Shown one piece after another: positions 9,420 to 18,756 of a stretch of 61,813 nucleotides of DNA. Position numbers and translations under genes: made by a program. This DNA is from Nitrospirota bacterium (lineage in GTDB: Bacteria > Nitrospirota > JACRHJ01). A model generated the notes under the pieces. The model saw only the letters and a list, made by a program, of their open reading frames with translations, searched no databases and was not told where the DNA came from. Numbering within the stretch: position 1 is the stretch's first letter; every line of letters starts with the position of its first letter. Location of the stretch: positions 1-61,813 of the forward strand of contig JAJYJM010000010.1 in the NCBI GenBank assembly GCA_021789495.1. Reading direction: 5' to 3'.

Positions 9420-10390
9420 CAGGCGGGGAATATTTTCATGTGCTCCATAACCCTCGGAAGCACGAAATCGCGGGTCTTTTCAAGAGACATTTCCATGACG
9501 ACCCCGGAGGCGTTGGGATGCCCGCCGCCGCCTAAGTTTTCAGCAAGCGTGGAGACATTCACCCTGCCCTTTGAGCGAAAGCTTATCTTTACTTTGTTCG
9601 GCCCGGCCTCCCTGAAAAGCACGGCTACCTCGACGCCCTTCACGGCGCGCGGATAGTTTATGAAGCCGTCCGTATCCTCCGCCTTCGTGCCGGTCATGCG
9701 GTAGAATTCTTCCTTTACCGTAACCCACGCCACAAGGCCGTCGAGGCTTATCTCCATATCCGCCAGGACAAGGCCAAGGAGCTTCATCCTGCCGAAGGAC
9801 TTCGTCTCGTAGACGTTCTCCGCGATCTTCCATGTATCGACTCCGTAGGAGAGCAGCTTCGCGGATTTGGCGAGGGCGTCGGCGTCCGTATTAGTATATC
9901 TGAATGAACCCGTATCCGTGAATATGCAGGTGTAGAGGTTCGTGGCGATGTCCTTGTCGATAGGGGCATCCATAAACAGGAGCAGGTCGTATACCATTTC
10001 GCCCGCCGCCGCCGCTTCCGGGTTTATCCAGAAGACGCTTGCGGTCTTCGGGTTGGTGACGTGATGGTCGATATTTATCGTCTTCAGTCCGGGGGCGTCT
10101 TTGAGTTTAAGCCCCGTCCGTTCCGGCTCGCAGTCTACCACCACCAGCGCGTCGTACTGCTCCGGGATTTCGCTGCCGGTCTTTATGAGTCCTGTTCCGG
10201 GAAGGAACCGAAGGAACTCCGGCACCGGGTCCGCGTTCAGAATCGATACCTTCTTTCCCATTTTGATAAGCGACAGGGCAAGGCCGAGTTCCGAGCCTAT
10301 GGCGTCTCCCTCAGGGCTGATGTGAGTGGAAATAAGAACGGAACGAAGATTTTTTATAGCCTCGGCTACCGCCTTTATACCGCCGGTCAT
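9419..10390 (-). CDS. nrnA: DHH/DHHA1 family phosphoesterase (NrnA-type oligoribonuclease / pAp phosphatase)
   Basis: This bifunctional-type enzyme degrades nano-RNAs and can dephosphorylate pAp. The DHH domain shows HISPEGDAIGSE (23-34), VVVDCEP and IDHH (107-110). The DHHA1 domain ends with GGGHPNASG. Its 323 residues match the family. It sits between rbfA and truB, the usual place of this gene in the nusA-infB cluster outside gamma-proteobacteria. Four-base overlap (ATGA) with rbfA. The symbol rests on family similarity. Confidence 0.92.
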   Translation of the reverse strand: MTGGIKAVAEAIKNLRSVLISTHISPEGDAIGSELGLALSLIKMGKKVSILNADPVPEFLRFLPGTGLIKTGSEIPEQYDALVVVDCEPERTGLKLKDAPGLKTINIDHHVTNPKTASVFWINPEAAAAGEMVYDLLLFMDAPIDKDIATNLYTCIFTDTGSFRYTNTDADALAKSAKLLSYGVDTWKIAENVYETKSFGRMKLLGLVLADMEISLDGLVAWVTVKEEFYRMTGTKAEDTDGFINYPRAVKGVEVAVLFREAGPNKVKISFRSKGRVNVSTLAENLGGGGHPNASGVVMEMSLEKTRDFVLPRVMEHMKIFPA

Positions 10391-10761
10391 TCAATATCTC
10401 CTTCGTCTTTTTTTATATCCAGGCTGCGAAGAATATCCAGGGTCTTCGAGCCCTTTTCTATGGATTCGTCCAGCTTGAATGAAAGCTCCGGCGCGGTGCG
10501 AAGCCTGAGCCTGTGTCCAAGCTCCGCGCGCATGAAACGGCTCCCGCTCTTAAGGCCCTTGACGGCCTCCTTTTTTCTCGACTCGTCGCCTATTACGCTG
10601 ACGAATACCGTGGCGTATTTGAGGTCGTCGCTGAGCTTCACGCGGGTGATGGTGACGAAGCCGATGCGCGGGTCTTTAGTCTTCCGAAGAAGTATGTCGG
10701 ACAGTTCGGCGCGTATCTGTTCGCTCACCCTGTCGGAGCGTTTGTAGTCGTGCGGTTTCAA
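10387..10761 (-). CDS. rbfA: 30S ribosome-binding factor RbfA
   Basis: RbfA is a KH-fold factor needed for late 16S rRNA 5'-end maturation and cold adaptation. The family signature (DRVSEQIRAELSDIL, DPRIGFVTITRVKLSDDLKYATVFVS) is clear over 124 residues. The start appears to be TTG, six bases after the ylxP stop. No ATG or GTG lies near the expected N-terminus and no strong Shine-Dalgarno is seen, so initiation may depend on coupling. Confidence 0.95.
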   Translation of the reverse strand: MKPHDYKRSDRVSEQIRAELSDILLRKTKDPRIGFVTITRVKLSDDLKYATVFVSVIGDESRKKEAVKGLKSGSRFMRAELGHRLRLRTAPELSFKLDESIEKGSKTLDILRSLDIKKDEGDIE

Positions 10762-10767
10762 TCGGTT

Positions 10768-11049
10768 TTACAGTATTTCCACCTGGTAATCTATCAGTTC
10801 TACGGAAGTGTTTGAGCGTATCAAATCCACTACCTTGTTCAAGACGTCGGCGGTAAACGCCTTCTCGCCGGATACGCAGGCGACTCCGAGCGCCGCCCTC
10901 TGCCGGAGGTCCTGGTTGTCCACCTCGGCCACGGATACGTTGAATTTGCTTCGTATCCTGTCCTTCAAGCCTTTCACGACGCTCCGCTTGCTCTTCAGCG
11001 AGCCCGCGTCATACACGACAACCTCGACTGTCAGTATACCTACAAACAT
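10768..11049 (-). CDS. DUF503 / YlxP family protein
   Basis: This is a 93-residue protein of the YlxP (DUF503) family, a small ferredoxin-like-fold protein found between infB and rbfA in many bacteria. Recognisable features are VGILTVEVVVYDAGSLKSKR and the RIRSKFNVSVAEVD segment. Its molecular role is not settled; the context implies ribosome biogenesis. It begins a few bases after the infB stop. Confidence 0.9.
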   Translation of the reverse strand: MFVGILTVEVVVYDAGSLKSKRSVVKGLKDRIRSKFNVSVAEVDNQDLRQRAALGVACVSGEKAFTADVLNKVVDLIRSNTSVELIDYQVEIL

Positions 11050-11052
11050 ACA

Positions 11053-13863
11053 TTACAGCTTTGTAGCCAGCTTCTCCACGTCGTAGGCCTCGATTATGTC
11101 TCCGACTTTTACGTCGTTGAAGTTCTCTATGCCTATGCCGCATTCGTATCCCGTCTGGACCTCGCGCACGTCTTCCTTAAAACGCTTCAGCGAGGACAGC
11201 TTGCCTTCGTATACGACGACGTTGTCCCGGAGCACGCGCACCCCGGCGCTGCCGCGCGTAATGACTCCGTCCAAGACGTATGAGCCGGCGATAACGCCTA
11301 TCTTCGGCACGCTGAAGGTCTGCCTGACTTCCGCGCGTCCAAGGACTTTCTCTTTCAGTGTCGGCTCAAGCAGGCCTTCCATCGCCTGCTTCACTTCCTC
11401 TATCGCGTTGTATATTATGTTATACAGTCTGACATCCACTCCCTCGGTCTCAGCAAGCTGCGATGCCTTCGGCTCAGGCCGTATGTTGAAACCGATGATA
11501 ATTGCGTTCGACGCCGACGCCAGCATGACGTCCGACTCCGTAATGGCGCCGACGGAGCCGTGTATCACGTTCAGTTTGACCGCCTCCGTGGAGAGCTTTG
11601 AAAGCGACTCCGATACCGCCTCTACGGAACCCTGCACGTCTGCCTTGATTATGATATTGAGCTCCTTGACCTCGCCCTTCTGTATCTGCGAGAACAGGTC
11701 GTCCAGCGTAATCCTCTTCCTCAGGGCAAGCTCCGCCTCTCTCTGTTTCTGCATCCTCGACTGGGCGACCTGCCGGGCCTTTTTCTCGTCCTCCATCACA
11801 ACGAAAGAATCCCCCGCCTGCGGCACCCCGGAGAGTCCTATAACCTCCACCGGATAGGAAGGCGTCGCCTCTCTTTCCTTTCTGCCCTTGTCGTTAAGGA
11901 GCATCCTTATGCGCCCGTAGTGCTGGCCGGTAACAAAGACATCGCCGGGCTTGATAGTCCCGGAAGATACCAAGACCGTCGCAACGGGGCCGCGCCCCTT
12001 GTCCAGCTTCGCCTCGATTATCGTGCCGCGGCCGGGCTTGTTGGGGTTCGCCTTCAGTTCCATAACCTCAGACTGTAGAAGTATCATTTCGAGGAGGCTT
12101 TCAAGGCCGATGCGCTTCTTGGCGGAGACGGGCACGAATATCGTATCGCCGCCCCATTCCTCCGGCACAAGGCCCTGGTCGGAAAGCTCTCTTTTTACCC
12201 TGTCCTGGTCGGCCTCCGGCTTGTCTATCTTGTTTATCGCAACGATGATGGGCACCTTGGCCGCACGCGAGTGGTTTATGGCTTCGAGCGTCTGCGGGCG
12301 GACGCCGTCCTCCGCGGCCACGACAAGGACGACTATGTCCGTCACCTGCGCGCCTCTCGCCCTCATGGCCGTGAACGCCTCATGGCCGGGCGTATCGAGG
12401 AAGACGATGTCCTTGTCCTTGAGGCGCACCCTGTACGCGCCGATGTGCTGCGTAATGCCCCCGGCCTCTCCCTGCGTCACGTTCGCCTGCCGTATGGCAT
12501 CGAGGAGTGATGTCTTGCCGTGGTCAACATGGCCCATGATTGTGACGACCGGCGGACGGAACTTCAGATCCTCCGGGCGGTCCTGCTCCTCCTCGACAAA
12601 CGCCTCCTCGTCCGTAATGGGCGTTACATCAACCTTCAGGCCGCACTGGTCCGCCAGAAGGATTGCCGCATCGGTGTCGATGGGGTTGTTAATCGTGGCC
12701 ATTATACCCATCTCAAACAGCTTTTTTATTATATCGCCGGACTTTACGCCTATCTTGTCGGCGAAGTCCTTTACCGTTATGCCCTCGGTAATCCGGATTG
12801 CTTTTTTCCTGGCTATTGTGGACGCGATGTCCTCGACCGGCGCGGGAACTGCCACAGCTTGGTGCCTCTGGTTCCTGAATTCCTGTTTATGGCCTTTTTT
12901 CTTGCCGCCCCTGAACTCCTGCCACTTCTGCGGCGCCTGATCCTTCTTGGAAAAAGCGGTTTCCGGAGCGGCAGGTTTTTTCTTCACCGTCTGCAACCGG
13001 TTCTTAAGCTTGGATGAAATAGACGGAAGTTTATCGACTCCTTCCAGGACTTCCAGTTCGGTCCGGGCGGGTTTCGGTCCTTTGGATTTTTTTGCCTTTG
13101 CAGAAGCCTCCTTTGCGGCCTGCTCCTTTTGGGCCTGTGTCTGTTGCGGAGGGCGCGAAGGTCTCGACGGCGGAATGCCTTCCTTCTTCCGCAGGGCTTC
13201 CGCCGCGAGCCTCTCAAGCATTTCCTTGGATACCATCGGCCTGGTTTCTTCCGGTACCGGCGGCTTGGGCGGCTCGACTTTGCGCGGCTCCTGGACAGAG
13301 GTTTCCTCGGCGGCTGCCGGCGCCTCCGGAGCCGGGACTTCGCGGACAGGCTCTTCCTGGACGACTGACGCCGGCGGAGCGGCTTCAATCTTTTCCTTCT
13401 CCGGCAGATGCTCAGGAGGTTTTACTTCAATCATAGGTTTTACAATTTCAGCCGTCCCGGCGGCGGGGCCTGCAGCCACGGCTGTGGCCTTGTGGTGAAA
13501 GAAACCGAAACGGGACTTGGGTGCCGGTTTCTCCTTTTCCACCTTTTCCACCTTTTTGGCCGCCGTTGGTCTGACGCCTTCTTCGGGTTCCGGGGCCTTG
13601 AGGGCCGATTTAATCCTGATGGCGCCGGAAGGCTTTGACCCAAGCTTCAACACCTCCGGCTTGACCGGCTTTTCCTTGGGCTTTCCGAACCTTTCCCGGA
13701 TGAGTTTCGCGTGTTCGTCATCCAGGCCCGAAGACGGAGTCTTGTCGTTCAGTCCAATCTTTTTAAGCTCGGCTATGATGTCCTGGATTAACTGTTTGTA
13801 AGCCTCCGGGTTGTTATCGACATCCAGTTCCTTCGCGAGCTCATAGACTCTCGGTTTTGCCAT
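11053..13863 (-). CDS. infB: Translation initiation factor IF-2
   Basis: IF-2 is the GTPase that places fMet-tRNA on the 30S subunit and promotes subunit joining. Its 936 residues comprise an N-terminal IF2_N-like start ([13 protein letters not shown]), a long Pro/Ala/Glu/Lys-rich linker (about 60-330), a second IF2_N, and the G domain with GHVDHGKTS (G1), DTPGHEAF (G3) and NKID (G4), followed by domains II-IV. The start has AGGGGGTG eight bases upstream. The low-complexity linker likely varies between strains. Confidence 0.98.
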   Translation of the reverse strand: MAKPRVYELAKELDVDNNPEAYKQLIQDIIAELKKIGLNDKTPSSGLDDEHAKLIRERFGKPKEKPVKPEVLKLGSKPSGAIRIKSALKAPEPEEGVRPTAAKKVEKVEKEKPAPKSRFGFFHHKATAVAAGPAAGTAEIVKPMIEVKPPEHLPEKEKIEAAPPASVVQEEPVREVPAPEAPAAAEETSVQEPRKVEPPKPPVPEETRPMVSKEMLERLAAEALRKKEGIPPSRPSRPPQQTQAQKEQAAKEASAKAKKSKGPKPARTELEVLEGVDKLPSISSKLKNRLQTVKKKPAAPETAFSKKDQAPQKWQEFRGGKKKGHKQEFRNQRHQAVAVPAPVEDIASTIARKKAIRITEGITVKDFADKIGVKSGDIIKKLFEMGIMATINNPIDTDAAILLADQCGLKVDVTPITDEEAFVEEEQDRPEDLKFRPPVVTIMGHVDHGKTSLLDAIRQANVTQGEAGGITQHIGAYRVRLKDKDIVFLDTPGHEAFTAMRARGAQVTDIVVLVVAAEDGVRPQTLEAINHSRAAKVPIIVAINKIDKPEADQDRVKRELSDQGLVPEEWGGDTIFVPVSAKKRIGLESLLEMILLQSEVMELKANPNKPGRGTIIEAKLDKGRGPVATVLVSSGTIKPGDVFVTGQHYGRIRMLLNDKGRKEREATPSYPVEVIGLSGVPQAGDSFVVMEDEKKARQVAQSRMQKQREAELALRKRITLDDLFSQIQKGEVKELNIIIKADVQGSVEAVSESLSKLSTEAVKLNVIHGSVGAITESDVMLASASNAIIIGFNIRPEPKASQLAETEGVDVRLYNIIYNAIEEVKQAMEGLLEPTLKEKVLGRAEVRQTFSVPKIGVIAGSYVLDGVITRGSAGVRVLRDNVVVYEGKLSSLKRFKEDVREVQTGYECGIGIENFNDVKVGDIIEAYDVEKLATKL

Positions 13864-13871
13864 TTGTTAAA

Positions 13872-14462
13872 TCACCCCCTGCTGACTTTTGAGAGAAGCG
13901 ACAGCTCACTCGCAAGAGACCGCGAGAGCTCCGACGGCTTCACGTAAATTATCCCGACCGGCTCTGGAGCGCCTACTACAGCCCCAAGCGCCTCCTTGTC
14001 CGAGAAATTATATATCAAGGAAACATCTCCGCTTATTTTTTCCAGAAGCCTCCTTCGACTGTTCTCAGCCAGGTCGTCCGAAACCACAATGACGCCTCCG
14101 GACGCCTTCCTGGCCGCGCCGAGCGCCGCGTCGAAACCGTACTCCAGCAAGCCCGCCTTCCTCGCCATCCCCAGCAGGGCCGAAACCTTCCTTTTTATCT
14201 TCGCCGAAAGCTCTTCATAAAAGGCTTCTCCGGCAGGCGGCGCGACGTTCCGTTTCAAAGCCCGCGAAAGCGCTGCGCCACCGCCCGGCTTCAGGAGTTT
14301 TTCGATGCACTCCTTTTCCGGGCATATATACGCACCCCTGCCCGGAAGTTTTTCCGTATAATCGATTATGACGCCCGCCGGAGAGTCCGTAATCCTGACA
14401 AGCTCTCCCTTTTTGCCCTTCCTGCGGCAGGCTATGCACGTCCTTTCAGGCTGCGCCTTCAT
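13872..14462 (-). CDS. YlxR (DUF448) RNA-binding domain fused to an L7Ae/L30e-like domain
   Basis: The N-terminal part (about 1-80) is YlxR: RTCIACRRKGKKGELVRI and GRGAYICPEKECIEK are its hallmark motifs. The second half (about 95-195) resembles the L7Ae/L30e/S12e fold (LLGMARKAGLLEYGFDAAL..., VIVVSDDLAENSRRRLLEKI). In Bacillus these are two separate genes, ylxR and ylxQ, at the same place between nusA and infB; here they are one 196-residue protein. I start at the ATG with GGAGACAGGCG upstream, overlapping the nusA end. The Arg-rich in-frame extension upstream is read from the nusA tail and is probably not translated. Confidence 0.88.
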   Translation of the reverse strand: MKAQPERTCIACRRKGKKGELVRITDSPAGVIIDYTEKLPGRGAYICPEKECIEKLLKPGGGAALSRALKRNVAPPAGEAFYEELSAKIKRKVSALLGMARKAGLLEYGFDAALGAARKASGGVIVVSDDLAENSRRRLLEKISGDVSLIYNFSDKEALGAVVGAPEPVGIIYVKPSELSRSLASELSLLSKVSRG

Positions 14463-15606
14463 CGCCTGTCTCCGGGGCGTCCGCCGCGTCCGCCGCCTGC
14501 GCCTCATCCAGGAGCTTGGACTCTCTGGCGATTGCCTCCTCTATCTCCTTTTCCCTGTCCTTCTGGGTCATCTTGTCGTATTCCGACTCGGAGTATATGT
14601 CAATCTTCCAGCCGGTCAGCTTCGCGGCAAGCCGAACGTTCTGCCCCTTTTTACCTATCGCAAGGGAGAGCTGCGTATCGGAAACTATAACAAGCGCGGA
14701 CTTCTCGTCCTCGTCCACGGCGACCTTCTCGACAGTAGCGGGCGAGAGCGCCTTGCTTATGAACTGTATCGGGTCTTCCGTCCAGGGGATAATGTCTATT
14801 TTTTCGCCCCGCAGTTCCCGGACGACCGCCTGGACGCGCGAGCCTTTCATTCCCACGCAGGCGCCGACCGGGTCAACGGCGGAATCTTTTGACTGAACCG
14901 CGATCTTGGTCCTGTCTCCGGCCTCACGTACAGCGCCCTTTATCTCGACTATCTTCTCGTAAATCTCAGGAACCTCCATCTCGAAAAGCCTTGACACAAG
15001 CTCCGGATTACTCCGGGAAAGGACTATCTGAGGCCCCTTGTTCGTCGTGCGGACGTCGAGCAGGTACGCCCGCACCCTGTCGCCCTGCTTATAGCTCTCC
15101 CGTGGGGCCTGCTCGCGCATCGGCAGGACGGCTTCCGTCTTGCCGATGTCGATGATATAATTACCCTTTTCCTGGCGCATGACTATGCCGTTCACGAGGT
15201 CGCCTATGCGGCCTGAGTATTCGTTGACGATGATGTCGCGTTCGGCCTCTTTTACCCTCTGCACTATGACCTGCTTGGCGGTCTGGGCCGCTATGCGTCC
15301 GTAGCCCTCGAAGTCCTGGAGTATGTCCACTTCGCCGCCGATTTCCGCCAGCGGGTCGAGGTCTTTCGCCTCTTCGAGCGTCATCTGGTTGCCCGGATCC
15401 TCCACCTCTTCAACTACCTGATATATCAGGTGAATTGAAATATTTCCGTTCTTGGGATTTACCTTTACCTTTATGTTCTCGTTATCCGGGAACTTCTTTC
15501 TTGCCGCCGAGACCAGGGCGGACTCCACCGCCTCAAGGAGCACGTCTTTCGATATGCCTTTCTCCTTGCAGATCTGGTCTATTACGGTAATCAGCTCGTG
15601 ATTCAT
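14446..15606 (-). CDS. nusA: Transcription termination/antitermination factor NusA
   Basis: NusA binds RNA polymerase and modulates pausing, termination and antitermination. Its 386 residues hold an N-terminal RNAP-binding domain (1-130), an S1 domain (GDLVNGIVMRQEKGNYIIDIG, about 135-200) and two KH domains (ACVGMKGSRVQAVVREL and AIGKKGQNVRLAAKLTG). It lacks the C-terminal acidic repeats of E. coli NusA and ends in a short Asp/Ala-rich tail. GGAGG lies eight bases before the ATG. It follows rimP. Confidence 0.97.
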   Translation of the reverse strand: MNHELITVIDQICKEKGISKDVLLEAVESALVSAARKKFPDNENIKVKVNPKNGNISIHLIYQVVEEVEDPGNQMTLEEAKDLDPLAEIGGEVDILQDFEGYGRIAAQTAKQVIVQRVKEAERDIIVNEYSGRIGDLVNGIVMRQEKGNYIIDIGKTEAVLPMREQAPRESYKQGDRVRAYLLDVRTTNKGPQIVLSRSNPELVSRLFEMEVPEIYEKIVEIKGAVREAGDRTKIAVQSKDSAVDPVGACVGMKGSRVQAVVRELRGEKIDIIPWTEDPIQFISKALSPATVEKVAVDEDEKSALVIVSDTQLSLAIGKKGQNVRLAAKLTGWKIDIYSESEYDKMTQKDREKEIEEAIARESKLLDEAQAADAADAPETGDEGAA

Positions 15607-15618
15607 CTAAAAATCCTC

Positions 15619-16086
15619 CTAAAATTCGACTTCGAGGCGGGCTTTCTCGACCTGCCCGTATTTTATATAAACAACCTTCCTGCCGCCCGGCATAATCAGG
15701 CTGAACCCTTCCTCGTCCGGGCTGTCTATTCTGCCAGTCAAAACCTTCTGCCCTTCTATGGCCACGTTCGTCTTCACTTTTGCCAACTTCCCGTTAAAAC
15801 GCATATAATCCGCAGGCTTATAGAGCGGCCTGTCCAGCCCTGGAGAGGAAACTTCGAGGACATATGCGCCCTGTATGAAGTCCTCCACCTCTATCAGGGT
15901 GTCGATTTCACGGCTTACGGTCTCGCAGTCGTCAATCGTAATGCCGCCCGGCTTGTCTATGAATAATTGCAGGCGCCAACGGCCCGATTCCATTATGAAT
16001 TTGATGTCCGCAAGCTCGTAGCCCATTTCCTCAAGAACCGGCCCGGCCACCCTTCTTGCGACATCTACTATTTTTTCCCTTACCAT
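15619..16086 (-). CDS. rimP: Ribosome maturation factor RimP
   Basis: RimP assists 30S assembly. This 155-residue protein shows the family segments LGYELADI-like (MGYELADIKF), LRLFIDKPGGITIDDCE and YVLEVSSPGLDRPL. The start is the ATG giving MVREKIVDVARR. The frame stays open upstream only because it reads through a REP-like repeat. The sequence just before the ATG is repeat-derived and has only a weak ribosome site. It is the first gene of the long minus-strand cluster. Confidence 0.95.
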   Translation of the reverse strand: MVREKIVDVARRVAGPVLEEMGYELADIKFIMESGRWRLQLFIDKPGGITIDDCETVSREIDTLIEVEDFIQGAYVLEVSSPGLDRPLYKPADYMRFNGKLAKVKTNVAIEGQKVLTGRIDSPDEEGFSLIMPGGRKVVYIKYGQVEKARLEVEF

Positions 16087-16092
16087 ATGTCC

Positions 16093-16123
16093 GTCATTCC
16101 CGCAAAAACGGGAACCCAGTGAC
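16093..16123. repeat. REP-like inverted repeat (copy 4) in the rimP leader
   Basis: GTCATTCCCGCAAAAACGGGAACCC folds into a hairpin whose edge lies seven bases before the rimP start codon, so it will be part of, or next to, the rimP translation initiation region. Confidence 0.7.
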
Positions 16124-16137
16124 TTAAAAAACGCTTT

Positions 16138-16170
16138 AAACAAAAAGAGTGGGCCTTTTCGAGCCCACCC
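16138..16170 (-). terminator. Rho-independent terminator after the M50-type protease gene
   Basis: On the minus strand GTGGGC-TCGAAAAG-GCCCAC forms a six-base-pair GC stem. It is followed by TCTTTTTGTTT. It lies about 80 bases past the stop at 16252 and before rimP, isolating the rimP operon from read-through. Confidence 0.75.
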
Positions 16171-16251
16171 AGTTCATTTCTTCTGAGTTAAGTATTTTTT
16201 TACCACAAACCGGGGAGAAATGCAAGAAAAAAAAGGAGAAAAACGCGGGAT

Positions 16252-17100
16252 TTACGGCGCCACGACTATCGGCACGGGAGTGAATGTGATTATGAAAATC
16301 AGGAAGGCAAAAATGCCTACGGCAATCCTTTTGGCGTCAAGCGGCTCGTCGGGGTTCTCGACCGGCGGGTGCTTCGTGCCAAGGAACAGGAGAAGGACGC
16401 CCCAGATAAACCAGCCTGGGAAGAGATAACCCATTGCGATAAGGATAACTACAAATATTTTTGATATAACCCTATGCCGCCTGGCGAAGAAGGCATAGGC
16501 GACATGCCCGCCGTCCAGCTGGCCGACAGGCATAAGGTTAATCGACGTAACGAAAAAACCCACCCAACCTGCCACGGCCACCGGGCTTAAGTCTACCGCC
16601 TGGGAATGCAGGTCGCCTTTTATGAATATGCGCATCAGGAAGTTGTATATCAGCGAGCCGCCGAGTATGGTCTCGCCGGGGGCCGGAGGATGCGCGGGCA
16701 ATGCGCGCGACATGGAAAGCCCTATCGAGCAGACGATAACGGACAGCAGGAAACCCACGACCGGGCCGGATGCGCCTATGTCTATCAGCGCGGACTTGTC
16801 CCTGATACGGGATTTCATTTTTATCACCGCGCCGAGGGTGCCGAAGAGGTTCGGGAACGGGATGAAATACGGCAGCGTCGCAAGAACCTTGTGGCGGCGT
16901 GAATTTACGTAATGCGCCATCTCGTGCCCGCCGAGTATCGCCATGAGCGGCAGGGCAAACGGCGCCCCCTTTATGAGACCGGGCAGGATGCGGTGCGGGA
17001 ATTCGCTGAAGAGGTTATATTCCTGTATGAAATACGCCCCCGCGAACAGCGTCGAGAAGACGGTCAGGATAAAGAGGAGCAGGTGGATTTTTAATTTCAT
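16252..17100 (-). CDS. Site-2 protease-like (M50 family) membrane metalloprotease
   Basis: This is a 282-residue polytopic protein with about six hydrophobic segments. The zinc motif HEMAH (59-63) and the distal LDGGH motif (195-199) are those of M50 intramembrane proteases, which cleave membrane-bound regulators or handle peptide remnants. It has no PDZ or CBS domain, so it belongs to the minimal group rather than RseP. The substrate is unknown. It is divergent from trmL with only 17 bases between the start codons. Confidence 0.88.
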   Translation of the reverse strand: MKLKIHLLLFILTVFSTLFAGAYFIQEYNLFSEFPHRILPGLIKGAPFALPLMAILGGHEMAHYVNSRRHKVLATLPYFIPFPNLFGTLGAVIKMKSRIRDKSALIDIGASGPVVGFLLSVIVCSIGLSMSRALPAHPPAPGETILGGSLIYNFLMRIFIKGDLHSQAVDLSPVAVAGWVGFFVTSINLMPVGQLDGGHVAYAFFARRHRVISKIFVVILIAMGYLFPGWFIWGVLLLFLGTKHPPVENPDEPLDAKRIAVGIFAFLIFIITFTPVPIVVAP

Positions 17101-17106
17101 AAATTG

Positions 17107-17112
17107 TATAAT
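17107..17112 (+). promoter_or_regulatory. Possible -10 element (TATAAT) placing the trmL start at the transcript 5' end
   Basis: A perfect TATAAT ends five bases before the trmL ATG. The expected transcription start would fall on or next to the start codon, giving a leaderless or nearly leaderless mRNA. There is no Shine-Dalgarno upstream of the ATG. The -35 region (TGGATT at 17 bases) is poor, so this is tentative. Confidence 0.35.
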
Positions 17113-17117
17113 GCCCT

Positions 17118-17570
17118 ATGCTCCATATCGTGCTTTATCAACCCGAAATCGCCGGAAACACGGGAAATATCGCAAGACTCACTGCGGCGGCGAACTGTGG
17201 TCTTCACTTGATACGCCCGCTCGGCTTCTCACTCTCGGACCGTTACCTTAAACGCGCCGGGCTGGACTACTGGCCGCACGTAAAGCTCACCGTGCACGAC
17301 TGCATTGAGGACGCATACTCGGAGCTTTCCGGCTCCCGCTTCTTCTACTTCAGCACTAAGGTTTCACGGCCTTATACACAGGTTAAATACCAGGACGGCG
17401 ACGCCCTGGTTTTCGGCCCGGAAACCAGGGGACTGCCGGAAGAGTGGCTTGCAGCCCACCCGGATTCTTCGCTTACCGTGCCTATGTTCGGCGAGGTCAG
17501 GAGCCTGAATCTCTCAACCTGCGTGGGGATAGCGGTCTACGAGGCCCTGAGGCAGACACGGCGTTTTTAG
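17118..17570 (+). CDS. trmL: tRNA (cytidine(34)-2'-O)-methyltransferase TrmL
   Basis: TrmL is a SPOUT-class (trefoil-knot) methyltransferase that 2'-O-methylates the wobble base of tRNA-Leu isoacceptors. The 150-residue length and the motifs LYQPEIAGNTGNIARL, LVFGPETRGLP and RSLNLSTCVGIAVYEALRQ are diagnostic. It is a lone plus-strand gene between minus-strand genes. Its start has no ribosome-binding site and a TATAAT box five bases upstream. Confidence 0.95.
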   Translation: MLHIVLYQPEIAGNTGNIARLTAAANCGLHLIRPLGFSLSDRYLKRAGLDYWPHVKLTVHDCIEDAYSELSGSRFFYFSTKVSRPYTQVKYQDGDALVFGPETRGLPEEWLAAHPDSSLTVPMFGEVRSLNLSTCVGIAVYEALRQTRRF

Positions 17571-17583
17571 CCGGTAGACCGGC
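17570..17583. repeat. GCCGGTAGACCGGC palindrome
   Basis: This 14-base palindrome just after trmL shares its core with the 18-base tandem duplication inside the methyltransferase gene at 44812-44847. It could form a small stem but has no T-run. Confidence 0.5.
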
Positions 17584-17592
17584 TTCGCGGCT

Positions 17593-18096
17593 TCAGGCCC
17601 GTCCGCCGCCTTCGAGTCCAAGAAGCTTCTTCTTAAGCTCTAATCCTCCGCCGAACCCGCCCAGGCCGCCGGAAGACTCGATTATCCTATGGCACGGTAT
17701 TATTACGGGAATCCTGTTGGCGTTCAATGCGTTCCCGACAGCCCTTGCCGCATTCGGATTGCCAACCCTGACCGCAAGCCACTTGTACGAGCGGACGTTG
17801 CCGTAGGGAATCTTCATAAGCTCGCGCCAGACAGCCTTCTGAAAATCCGTCCCGCGCAGGTCGAGTTTCTGCGTAAAAGCGACCGGCTCCCCTTTAAAAT
17901 AAGCCGAAAGCTCTCCGCGAAGGGCCATAAAAGGCCGCCCATCCTCTATCGGCCTCGCGCCAAACCGCGCCTCTATCTCGTCCACGAACTCCGCAAGGGA
18001 AGGCGGGTTCATCTCCAGCCGGCAAAGACCTTTATCCGTAGCCGCAACCAATGCATGGCCGGTGGAAAGGTCTACGGTCGCGCAGTAAAGCTTCAT
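17593..18096 (-). CDS. ogt: Methylated-DNA--protein-cysteine methyltransferase
   Basis: This suicide repair protein removes O6-alkyl groups from guanine. The active-site motif PCHR is at residues 134-137 (acceptor Cys135), preceded by the helix-turn-helix region FQKAVWRELMKIPYGNVRSYKWLA. Its 167 residues include only the catalytic protein, with no Ada regulatory domain. It overlaps the upstream MBL-fold gene by four bases (ATGA), suggesting cotranscription. Confidence 0.94.
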   Translation of the reverse strand: MKLYCATVDLSTGHALVAATDKGLCRLEMNPPSLAEFVDEIEARFGARPIEDGRPFMALRGELSAYFKGEPVAFTQKLDLRGTDFQKAVWRELMKIPYGNVRSYKWLAVRVGNPNAARAVGNALNANRIPVIIPCHRIIESSGGLGGFGGGLELKKKLLGLEGGGRA

Positions 18097-18710
18097 GCGG
18101 CCTTCCTGAAGACGTGCGTCTCCCCTTTATACAGTTTCCTGAATTTTTCCGCGTCTTCTTCGGAGCCGACTATCGAGGCATAGTGCATCGGCACGGCGAC
18201 GCCTGGCTTTATGTCCTCTGCGGCCTGCGCGGCCTCCTCAGCCGTCATGACATACGTCCCGGAAACCGGCAGAAGCGCGATGTCGCACCGGAAGGTTTTC
18301 ATCTCCGGGATGCGGTCCGTATCGCCTGCAATGTATATCCTCTTGCCTTCGACGGCGAATATGTATCCTACCCAGTTATTGCTCTTCGGGTGGAACTTCT
18401 TGTTCGTGTTGTAAGACGGCACAGCCTCTATGTCCACGCCGGCCTCCGTAAGCATGTCGCCCGGTTTTACCTTCCTTACGTTTCCCTTCAGCTTGCCTTC
18501 GCAGTCTCCAGGCGCGACGATTACCGTGCCGTTTTTGGTTATTTTTTTTACGTCGTCCGGCGAGCAGTGGTCGTAGTGTTCATGCGTTATGAGGATAAGG
18601 TCGGCCTTCGGCAGGCCGTCTTTAAGCTGGAACGGGTCGGTATAGATAACCTTGCCGCCGGATTCTATCTTGAAAGTGTCATGGCCAAGCCATTTCATCT
18701 TGTCGAGCAT
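18093..18710 (-). CDS. MBL-fold metal-dependent hydrolase
   Basis: This 205-residue metallo-beta-lactamase-fold protein resembles the UPF0173/UlaG-like group. The metal motif HEHYDH (43-48), a later GDTDRIPEM and the final histidine in PMHYA are all present, so it should be active. The cellular substrate is unknown. Its own promoter is plausible at 18757-18786, and it appears to form a two-gene unit with ogt. Confidence 0.88.
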   Translation of the reverse strand: MLDKMKWLGHDTFKIESGGKVIYTDPFQLKDGLPKADLILITHEHYDHCSPDDVKKITKNGTVIVAPGDCEGKLKGNVRKVKPGDMLTEAGVDIEAVPSYNTNKKFHPKSNNWVGYIFAVEGKRIYIAGDTDRIPEMKTFRCDIALLPVSGTYVMTAEEAAQAAEDIKPGVAVPMHYASIVGSEEDAEKFRKLYKGETHVFRKAA

Positions 18711-18756
18711 CGCAAACCTCTCATTTCAGGTTCCGTAAATTTTGGCGCTACATAAA

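Noticed and set aside
13440..13643. Short proline/arginine-rich frames across the infB linker
   Set aside because: Shadows of the low-complexity IF-2 linker in other frames.
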